In this document: positions 7,917 through 13,913 of the stretch, piece by piece
Position numbering within the stretch: position 1 is the stretch's first letter
Layout of the letters: every line of letters begins with the position of its first letter
Source: Nitrospirota bacterium
Lineage (GTDB): Bacteria > Nitrospirota > JAOUDF01
DNA length: 13,913 bases
Reading direction: 5' to 3'
Assembly (NCBI GenBank): GCA_029859385.1
Contig: JAOUDF010000050.1
Span: 1 to 13,913, forward strand
The notes under the pieces: generated by a model
The model's database searches: none
What the model was told of the DNA's origin: nothing
The model's input: the letters and a program-made list of their open reading frames with translations, nothing else
Position numbers and translations under genes: made by a program

Positions 7917-8635
7917 GATACTGCCCCCTGCAGATGCTCCAGTACCGCATCCGCAACATCGTCGGTTACCGTTTCGGGCCAGATTGAAGCGCCCAGAAAC
8001 AGTGCCCCTTTTTCCGCGCCGGTGAAGCGGACCGACAGAAGAGACAGCCCCGCTGCATTGGCGAGGGATGCGGCATACCGCGCCAGAGTTTTATCGACAT
8101 CGCCCAGACAGCGCTGCCCGACTACCGTCACCGTCACAGCGCCTTTTGTCGTAGACTGCTGTTGCCTTTTTGGCATTTGTGTCCGCCGCCGGGCAACTTC
8201 CACCGGTATCCCCAGATCGTGGGCAACCCGAACCCATTTCTCGTTACGCCATGATGGTCCCCAAAGCAGTGTGGGCGTTGGGCGATTCACCACAGGACAT
8301 CTGAGCCCGTACAGCCAGGCAAGCAGGAAGGCGGTCATTTCCGAAGCAGCATATGACCTGTCGGCAGGTTCCATGTGACCCAGATCTTCCGCGAAGACAC
8401 AGGGAAGCCTGCTCACCACAGCACCAATCTCTTCCGCCTGAAGCAGCCGCCCCTGAGACACGGCTGTCGAAGCCCCGGGATTTTCGGACCGATATGTCCA
8501 CCCGGCCGACGAGAGGTCCCACGGTGTTATAACGCAGACGTCATTGTGCCCGGCGCCTTTCACAGACCACTGCTTGGCCATCAGCGCGGCAGCCGGATCA
8601 TTCGGTCGCGCCAGTATGATGATGCTGCCTCTCAC
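7913..8635 (-). CDS. ATP-grasp companion protein lacking the catalytic half
   Basis: This 240-residue protein starts at GTG 8635, three bases after the fibre gene's stop, with AAGGA upstream. Its middle aligns by eye with the N-terminal half of the next gene: VVNRP (115-119) against VVNPP, followed by a helix and GIPVE against FDTPE. The preceding AASEMTAFLLAWL matches AVEEAIAAWL. However, there is no KS-type ATP lysine and no D...ExN metal site. It therefore looks like a pre-ATP-grasp domain with a different C-terminus (KGAVTVTVVGQRCLG... strands from about 165 on). It ends in an ATGA overlap with the ligase gene, so the two are probably made in equal amounts and may form a complex. Its role may be substrate recognition. 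I know no named family for it. Confidence 0.72.
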   Translation of the reverse strand: MRGSIIILARPNDPAAALMAKQWSVKGAGHNDVCVITPWDLSSAGWTYRSENPGASTAVSQGRLLQAEEIGAVVSRLPCVFAEDLGHMEPADRSYAASEMTAFLLAWLYGLRCPVVNRPTPTLLWGPSWRNEKWVRVAHDLGIPVEVARRRTQMPKRQQQSTTKGAVTVTVVGQRCLGDVDKTLARYAASLANAAGLSLLSVRFTGAEKGALFLGASIWPETVTDDVADAVLEHLQGAVS

Positions 8636-8638
8636 GGC

Positions 8639-10564
8639 CTAGCGTCCTTTCTTCGCGCCGCCCTTCTTTGGTTTCGGTGCCTTCTTTACCGGCTCGGCAG
8701 CCTCTTTCTTCGACTTCTTCGTTTCCTTTACCGCCCCTACATCGGGCCGCTCACCGGGACGGATGAAGGTCCTTCCCTTTGGGATACCTCCACGCGGTAT
8801 GCCCGGCACAACCACCGTCCCGCCACCGGAAACGATATCAATGCCGTCCATCGCCTTTTCCAGGGCCTTCTCAAGGGTTTTCTCCAGGGCCTTTTCAACC
8901 GTCTTGTCATCGGCCTTCACTTCGGCCACCTTGTCGGTAACCTTGGTGTCAAAAGTCTTTTCAACTGCCTTGTCAGTCTCCTTCACCTTCTCGAAGGACT
9001 TGTCCGACACCTTCTCAATCCCCTTGTCCGTAACCTTTTCCTCGACCTTCTCAAACTCTTTCTCTTTCTCTTTCTCTTTCTCTTTTTCCTTTTCGGTGAC
9101 ACTCCCCATATCTATGGTTGGTCGGTAAGCCCACCACCTTACCCGCAGGGAAGAAATTGTCGGGGCTGCCTGAAAGCGGACAGCGGCCCTGAATTGCCCC
9201 GATGTCGGCCGTATCTGGGCACCAAGAATAACCTGGGGAAAGTTGAAGCTCTCAAACACCTCGAAGGGACCTACAAAGATAGGCTCGTTCTGTCCCTGCT
9301 CCAACCCGAGGGTAACGCAGAGGGGCCCCGCGCCAAGGCCCGCGTCGATCTGCCCGGAGACCATCTCCATCTGCTCACCCTGAGGATGGAAGATGATGAC
9401 GCCGGTGGATATGGGAGCCCCACCGGCCGCGGCTATCGTCACCGTATGCGTGGCCACATCGGCGGTCAACGTCACGTTGGCTCCGGCAGCTACATTTACA
9501 GTACTGCCCGGATTCTCCAGCACCGTATCTCCCCCTACCTGTATGCCGATGATGGCCCTGTCCCATCGCTGGGCATCGGCATTGGAGACATGCTTGTCGC
9601 GGGTGGCGTTACTGTTCGCCGGATTGACGGCTACCGGTCCGGTCTGCGCATGCTGGGTATTGTGCGGATTGTCTGTCCGGGCCGAGTGGTTCTCACCGAT
9701 GGTAATGTTGTTTGCCGCATTATTAGGCGTGATCTGGATGGCGTTGGCCGCTATGAGATCGACATTCCCGCCGGGGTTGGAGACGCCGTCCACGCTCACC
9801 AATGCTCCCACCTGGGCAGCTGTGGTCATGTGGGGATTTCCCACGTCCGTGATATGACGCCGCAAAAGTTCAAACAGCTCGGGATTGTTGTGCACCACGT
9901 TGTTCTGGATGATGTTGACCGTACCGCTCCAATTGGCTGCCTGGCGGACCAGCAGTGCCAACGGTACCCGGCAGGGGTCGGTGCATTCTTTGCAATCCTC
10001 GAGAATGCTGTCGAAATGCCCCCTGATGACCGCCCGGATATCGGCGAGGTTGTCGGTCACCTCGGTGGTGAAGGTTCCCGCATAGGCCTCGTCGGCCGTG
10101 GGGATGGCCCCGGTCCAGGGCTCTACGGCAAGGGCATATTCCTCCCTCACCCGGCTGTAGCAGCAGACCTCTTCGCAGACATTGCCTGACTCGGTAACCG
10201 GCGCGGGAGCGGGCTCGATCTTGCAGTCGACGCGGCTCAGCCAGAGACAGTAGGCCTGGGTACCCGCTACGGGAGCATCCAGCGCAATGGCGGTATCCTG
10301 CTCCACCACGATCTCCCGACCGGCGCAGTCGATGGCCATGCCGGAGGAAACCGCCAGGTTGAGCCGGTTGGCGGCGGCGTCGAAGGTGGAGGTAACCTCA
10401 AGGCCGCAGACCACCCCCTCGCCCAGGACCAGCCGGTTGATCAGATGACGTTTGCCGTTCATGTAGGACTGTTCCATCTCGAAGTCGCGGACAGTCATCA
10501 GCTTGCCGTAGAAGTACCTGTTCCTCTCGAATTTGTGCAGCGTGCAGTCGTTGCCGTTTGCCAT
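8639..10564 (-). CDS. Tail-fibre-like eCIS protein with Lys/Glu repeat and basic tail
   Basis: The product has 641 residues. The N-terminus (FERNRYFYGKLMTVRDFEMEQ, then VVCGLEV) resembles conserved hypothetical proteins encoded beside phage-tail-like clusters. The middle contains fibre/collar-type motifs: HITDVGNPHMTTAAQVGALV from about 236, and a second DNPHNTQHAQTG near 297. These are followed by GANVTLTADVATHTVTI, a repeated strand pattern common in trimeric fibres. The C-terminal quarter differs: alternating Lys-Glu (about 489-506), 7- to 8-residue helical repeats (EKVTDKG, EKVSDKS, EKALEKT) to about 580, a Gly/Pro linker, and a 27-residue tail rich in Lys. The start has GAGGAGG 6 bases upstream. 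It probably builds a fibre or baseplate appendage for target binding. The coiled-coil C-terminus may trimerise or dock it. The exact Afp counterpart is not certain. Confidence 0.8.
   Translation of the reverse strand: MANGNDCTLHKFERNRYFYGKLMTVRDFEMEQSYMNGKRHLINRLVLGEGVVCGLEVTSTFDAAANRLNLAVSSGMAIDCAGREIVVEQDTAIALDAPVAGTQAYCLWLSRVDCKIEPAPAPVTESGNVCEEVCCYSRVREEYALAVEPWTGAIPTADEAYAGTFTTEVTDNLADIRAVIRGHFDSILEDCKECTDPCRVPLALLVRQAANWSGTVNIIQNNVVHNNPELFELLRRHITDVGNPHMTTAAQVGALVSVDGVSNPGGNVDLIAANAIQITPNNAANNITIGENHSARTDNPHNTQHAQTGPVAVNPANSNATRDKHVSNADAQRWDRAIIGIQVGGDTVLENPGSTVNVAAGANVTLTADVATHTVTIAAAGGAPISTGVIIFHPQGEQMEMVSGQIDAGLGAGPLCVTLGLEQGQNEPIFVGPFEVFESFNFPQVILGAQIRPTSGQFRAAVRFQAAPTISSLRVRWWAYRPTIDMGSVTEKEKEKEKEKEKEFEKVEEKVTDKGIEKVSDKSFEKVKETDKAVEKTFDTKVTDKVAEVKADDKTVEKALEKTLEKALEKAMDGIDIVSGGGTVVVPGIPRGGIPKGRTFIRPGERPDVGAVKETKKSKKEAAEPVKKAPKPKKGGAKKGR
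9056..9085 (-). repeat. Hexanucleotide tandem repeat, five exact copies
   Basis: Plus-strand CTCTTT is repeated five times without error, which is GAGAAA on the coding strand and encodes Lys-Glu pairs (residues 494-503 of the fibre-like protein). Each copy is two codons, so slippage changes protein length and keeps the frame. Confidence 0.9.
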
Positions 10565-10613
10565 GGCTTCCTCCTCAGTTTATGAATATATTCGCACGTA
10601 ACGTTTTCTATTA

Positions 10614-10704
10614 TTTCCCCCTTTGGCAAAGGGGGATTAAGGGGGATTTTGCAATCATGCCATTCATCAAATCCCCCCGTATCCCCCTTTTCTAAAGGGG
10701 GGAC
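10614..10704. repeat. Palindromic C-rich intergenic repeat (two inverted arms)
   Basis: Two arms of about 36 bases, 10614-10650 and 10669-10704, are imperfect reverse complements. Each arm itself holds a short hairpin of the form CCCCCTTT-x3/4-AAGGGGG followed by a GGGGGAT run. The repeat fills most of the 148-base gap between the tail-protein stop and the fibre-like gene. Repeats of this type are scattered in intergenic DNA of Geobacter-like bacteria (my recollection of the group). In mRNA it would fold strongly, which may protect or separate the upstream message. No U-run follows it on either strand. Confidence 0.85.
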
Positions 10705-10712
10705 AATATCTT

Positions 10713-12668
10713 TTAACTCAGCCTCGTATCCATCTCCATCCGCGTCCTTACTTCTATTTGTCCCCCCTCTTCGCCGTCCGCCAGGTAGGTCTGCAAACTC
10801 AGCGACGAAGCCGTCTCAAGGCCGAAGACCGGTTCGTTGAGGGTGGTGTTTACCTCCAGATAGGTGTGCCCGCCCAACCGGAAGAGATGCTCCATGGCCG
10901 AAACCCGGGCGCAGGTGTGGGCCGGCCGCTCCCGGTCGACTATCCGTGCCACCGTCTCGGCCCGTCCCCGGGCATCGGGGGGGATCAGTACGGTAAAGCG
11001 GTACGGATCGTCGCCGAAGAGCCGCATGATCAGCGACCAGTCGCTCTTGCCCCGCACGCAGTCCAGCTGAAACGGTTCTACAATCCAGGGGTCCCTGCCG
11101 GTGTAAAGACGGATGAGGTCAATGAATCCCTGCCGGGTGCCCCGTTTGCGGTAGATGAGGTGGGCCGTGGCGACCAGCTTCCGCACCGCCTCTTCGGGCC
11201 AGTCTTCCTCCCACGCGAGGGCAAGCCACGACCCCAGCCAGGGGAGAAATCCGGCGGGCGTCGCCCACGGGTCGCTCAGTTTTTCGGTACTGAATATCTC
11301 GCCTTCCAGGTCGTAGAAGATGCTCTCGTAGAGGGAGAGGAACTTTTCGAGGAATTCACGGCTTCCCTCGTCCTCCTGGTATACGGCAGGGAGGTAGCGC
11401 AGGTACGACTGCTTCGGGAAGTAGAGATGAAGCCCCTTCACCTGCGGGGTAGTGTGCCGGTCCTCGGAGATCAGCTCCAGCCGCAGCCGCAGGTACCGGC
11501 CATCCTTCCGCTCGAACAGGGCGTCTTCCGGGTTCACGGGAAGCACGCGCCATTCGCTGTCGGCGGGGAGAGATACAGGGTCGTCCCCCGGCGGATAGAT
11601 GAAATAGGAGAGCCGTATCTGCGTCTTGTCGGGAATGACGGCGTCCATCAGTATACGGTGCCACAGCCGTCGGTCGTCGAGGCTGTCGAAGACGCGGGAG
11701 GTGTAGATACCGGTAACCGCACCGCTCTCGGTCCAGGCGGGCGGATAGCGCCGACGCTTCGTCAGCAGGGCGATCTCCCCGTTCTCGATGGCGTAGAGCG
11801 TACCGCGAGGCCCCGCCACAAGACGCAGCGCCATCCCTTCGTATTCTTCCAGCGGAGTGACCGTGCCGTCCGACCGCACCACGCGAATGAACCGTTCGCG
11901 GTCGGAGATGTAGAATTTTCCCTCCTCGTCAGTAGCCAGCCCAGCCGGTTCAAAGGGAAGGGCGGTGAGGCTCACCGAGGCCACCTCTTCTCCACCGCTG
12001 TCAAAGGTAACGATCTCCCGAAGCCCGATGTCGAGGCAGTGCACCAGAATCGCGCCGTCATGCATGCCCAGGGCGAGGGCGACCGGATTGTTGAGCCTCC
12101 CTGCGCCGAAGGGCGGAACATCGGTGAAAGGTTGGCCGTGCTGGTCAAACTTCAGGATGCGCTGTTTCCCTGCATCGAGGACGTAAAGGTGGTCGCAGGG
12201 ATCAACGATGAGGTCGGTCGGGCCGCTCAGTTCGGCATCATCAATTACCCAGCGAACCTGGTAATTTGTTAGGGCAATGGCACAAACCCGGTTGTTGCCC
12301 GTATCGGCCAGATACAGGTTGCGACTTCCCAGGGCGATACCCCGGGGATTGCTGAACCGCCCCACGTCGCTTCCGGTTCCGCCCAGGCAGCTGACCCGCT
12401 CGAAGACCCCGGCGCCGGAACAGCCGTTGGGGTCGAACCGGTAGAGGTAGTCCCCTGCCAGGAGCGTAAGCACGCCGCAACCGTTGGCGGCAAGGGCCAC
12501 GGGCTGAATGCGCCCCTTGAGCCCGAGACGCCGATCCAGGCCGTAGACCGTCTCGCTGGTGAGCGCAATTCCATCCTCACCCATGGTAACAAGACCGTTA
12601 GTGGCGGCACCATCCTCCCACGTTTCTTTGGTCAACAGGTGAAGAGTGGTAAAATCCCTGTCGTTCAT
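10713..12668 (-). CDS. Tail protein: NHL-like propeller fused to P2 gpI-like domain
   Basis: This 651-residue protein is a baseplate/tail component. The N-terminal half (about 85-300) has NHL/beta-propeller blades such as GRFSNPRGIALGSRNLYLADTG and LNNPVALALG. The middle (about 310-415) looks like a beta-sandwich. The C-terminal part from LRYLPAVYQEDEG (about 420) to RQGFIDLIRLYTGRDPW (about 530) matches the phage tail protein I type domain seen with gpJ-like baseplate proteins. I chose ATG 12668-12666, which shares a base with the baseplate stop (TAATG) and has GGGAGG 8 bases upstream. An in-frame ATG six codons earlier (12686) lies inside the previous gene and lacks a comparable site. The pair is thus translationally coupled. 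The propeller may contribute to target recognition or to holding the baseplate; that is inferred. Confidence 0.9.
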   Translation of the reverse strand: MNDRDFTTLHLLTKETWEDGAATNGLVTMGEDGIALTSETVYGLDRRLGLKGRIQPVALAANGCGVLTLLAGDYLYRFDPNGCSGAGVFERVSCLGGTGSDVGRFSNPRGIALGSRNLYLADTGNNRVCAIALTNYQVRWVIDDAELSGPTDLIVDPCDHLYVLDAGKQRILKFDQHGQPFTDVPPFGAGRLNNPVALALGMHDGAILVHCLDIGLREIVTFDSGGEEVASVSLTALPFEPAGLATDEEGKFYISDRERFIRVVRSDGTVTPLEEYEGMALRLVAGPRGTLYAIENGEIALLTKRRRYPPAWTESGAVTGIYTSRVFDSLDDRRLWHRILMDAVIPDKTQIRLSYFIYPPGDDPVSLPADSEWRVLPVNPEDALFERKDGRYLRLRLELISEDRHTTPQVKGLHLYFPKQSYLRYLPAVYQEDEGSREFLEKFLSLYESIFYDLEGEIFSTEKLSDPWATPAGFLPWLGSWLALAWEEDWPEEAVRKLVATAHLIYRKRGTRQGFIDLIRLYTGRDPWIVEPFQLDCVRGKSDWSLIMRLFGDDPYRFTVLIPPDARGRAETVARIVDRERPAHTCARVSAMEHLFRLGGHTYLEVNTTLNEPVFGLETASSLSLQTYLADGEEGGQIEVRTRMEMDTRLS

Positions 12669-13913
12669 TACCCCTGCCTCCCGCATCTTCCCGCCCCGGC
12701 CAGGATCTCTACCTCGTGACGCTCCGACCAGACCAGGGCATCGTTGTCGATGACCAGATTGCCGCTGCCGTCGGGCCGAACCCCGCTGTCTCCCGAAAGG
12801 ATGGTCTCCAGCACGCAGTCCACGCCCTCTACCCTCCTGATGACCGCCACCACCTCGGACCGGTAGACCGGCCTGCCGAAGGGCCAGCCATCGCCGTCGT
12901 CACCGCCGGTCAAGGGGTGCAGGTATTCCAGAAGCCTTGCCTCAACCCTCTTTCTGACATCCTCGGCGTTGAAGCCGTTGGCCGCATGGAGCCTCGTCCT
13001 TACGGAGACCTTTACATATTCCGGCGGCACCACCTTAAGGCGTGTCGTTACCAATCGATGCCTGTTGAGATGGTGGCATACGGTGCGAAGAAAACCGCTG
13101 CTCGGGAAGGGCCGCGGCACGAAGGACCATGGCACCACCACCACGGTGACCACACCGGGTGTCGTCGCCTCCTGTGAAGTCCCCGGCTGCCAGAGGGGGA
13201 TGGCCTTTGCCCGCGCCACCCGCAGACCCGGCGTCGTCCTGGCAAGATATTCGAAGTCGTCGGAAGTGATCGCGCGGTCGACCTTCCGGAGCTCGAGAGG
13301 AGTCCGTTCCATGGCCTCCTGCAGGGGTTCGACCTCGTGACCGCCCGAGGCGTCGGTCTCGTTTATCACTGCGGCATCGCCCAGACCGGCGGTTATCACC
13401 TGCGTGATCTTTCCCGCCTTCACATTCCCGGCGCTGCCGCCACCCGACAGGTAGTCGGCGCGAACCTCCGCACCATCGGGGAGGAGACGGCCGTGAAGTC
13501 CGTCGCCGAATCGTATCGCGCCCGTTTCGAGATCGAGAGTGAAGTGTTTGTCGTCGGGGCGCGATGCGTCGAAATCCTCGAGAACCTGCCACTCCTCCCA
13601 GACGAAACTCGTCATCACGCGCAACGTCAGGCTCCCCTTGAGCACCGGCGCCTTTGCCAGCATGAACAGCTGCCCCGGCATGCCGTTGCCTTCCGTATCG
13701 CCGCCCTTTGAGAGGACCGCTTCATCCGTCACCCTCGTCCTCTGAACCGCCGGCACGGCGTTGATGCGCAATGAGTCCAGACGGGGCGGTATCTCGTAGG
13801 AACCCGATGCCAGGACGCACCTTATGAAGGGGCGCAGCGTGGCGGGAGTGGTAAGCGGCAGATAGGGTGAACCGACCGCGGCCATATCAGCCGGTGCAGT
13901 AAACAGGATGTGG
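12668..13913 (-). CDS. gpJ-like baseplate assembly protein (partial, N-terminus outside window)
   Basis: This is the C-terminal part (414 visible residues) of a putative baseplate assembly protein of the P2 gpJ / Afp11-12 group, which forms the wedges of the baseplate. The frame is open to the right edge, with ILFTAPAD preceding the internal Met at 13885, so that Met is not the true start. Family features include FTLDLETGAIRFGDGLHGRLLP, ITSDDFEYLARTTPGLRVARAKAIP, and RPVYRSEVVAVIRRVEGVDCV near the C-terminus. It is the first visible gene and its stop TAA overlaps the next gene's ATG. Upstream sheath, tube and spike genes of the particle would be expected outside this window. The family call is firm. 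Confidence 0.93.
   Translation of the reverse strand, partial: HILFTAPADMAAVGSPYLPLTTPATLRPFIRCVLASGSYEIPPRLDSLRINAVPAVQRTRVTDEAVLSKGGDTEGNGMPGQLFMLAKAPVLKGSLTLRVMTSFVWEEWQVLEDFDASRPDDKHFTLDLETGAIRFGDGLHGRLLPDGAEVRADYLSGGGSAGNVKAGKITQVITAGLGDAAVINETDASGGHEVEPLQEAMERTPLELRKVDRAITSDDFEYLARTTPGLRVARAKAIPLWQPGTSQEATTPGVVTVVVVPWSFVPRPFPSSGFLRTVCHHLNRHRLVTTRLKVVPPEYVKVSVRTRLHAANGFNAEDVRKRVEARLLEYLHPLTGGDDGDGWPFGRPVYRSEVVAVIRRVEGVDCVLETILSGDSGVRPDGSGNLVIDNDALVWSERHEVEILAGAGRCGRQG

Noticed and set aside
8375..10189. 604-codon plus-strand open frame
   Set aside because: It lies wholly opposite the fibre-like gene and its neighbour; its translation is low-complexity and shows no domain. The minus-strand genes have motifs, ribosome sites and coupled starts.
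10614..10704. Rho-independent terminator
   Set aside because: Strong hairpins but no U-run directly after them on either strand, and the following gene is close and co-directional.
10758..12272. 504-codon plus-strand open frame
   Set aside because: Antisense shadow of the propeller/gpI-like gene, caused by high GC at third positions; no recognisable protein features.
12669..12686. Earlier ATG start for the propeller/gpI-like protein
   Set aside because: The ATG at 12668 has GGGAGG at good distance and a TAATG overlap with the upstream stop; the earlier one lies inside the baseplate gene without a better ribosome site.
13883..13885. ATG as start of the baseplate gene
   Set aside because: The frame is open upstream to the window edge and gpJ-like proteins of this kind are longer; the visible part is the C-terminal portion.

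Overview
The window is one block of ten genes plus one candidate small ORF, all on the minus strand, with short gaps or start/stop overlaps, so transcription runs from high to low coordinates. It reads as the distal part of an extracellular contractile injection system (eCIS), a free phage-tail-like particle of the Afp/PVC/MAC type, followed by its likely payload genes. GC content is high and Shine-Dalgarno sites are strong. The style (C-rich palindromic intergenic repeats, NHL propellers, gene content) suggests a Geobacter-like deltaproteobacterium (Desulfuromonadota), but this is an impression and not a proof.

Structural part (13913 to 8639): the C-terminal part of a gpJ-like baseplate protein, cut by the window edge; a tail protein joining an NHL-type beta-propeller to a P2 gpI-like domain, coupled to the first gene by a TAATG overlap; a C-rich palindromic repeat; and a tail-fibre-like protein with NPH motifs, a Lys/Glu repeat region and a very basic tail.

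Modification part (8635 to 6841): a 240-residue protein resembling the N-terminal half of an ATP-grasp enzyme; a complete ATP-grasp ligase with its ATP and metal residues in place, joined by an ATGA overlap; and a 45-codon ORF with a good ribosome site and a second ATGA overlap. These are not core eCIS genes and are the least explained part of the window. One reading is peptide or protein modification linked to particle assembly or cargo.

ATPase and cargo part (6819 to 1): an AAA+ ATPase of the Afp15/Pvc15 kind; a 159-bp element with perfect 36-bp inverted ends; an OmpA-like peptidoglycan-binding-type protein without a signal peptide; a DUF4157 protein with an HELAH motif and a long beta-repeat region; a staphylococcal-nuclease-like enzyme; and a patatin-like phospholipase cut by the left edge. 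The OmpA-like and DUF4157 proteins share an N-terminal GNRA-x-L-x-LL-x-SG motif that could be a common loading signal. The nuclease and phospholipase lack secretion signals, which fits delivery by the particle as toxins. No tRNA, rRNA, CRISPR array or transposase gene was seen.
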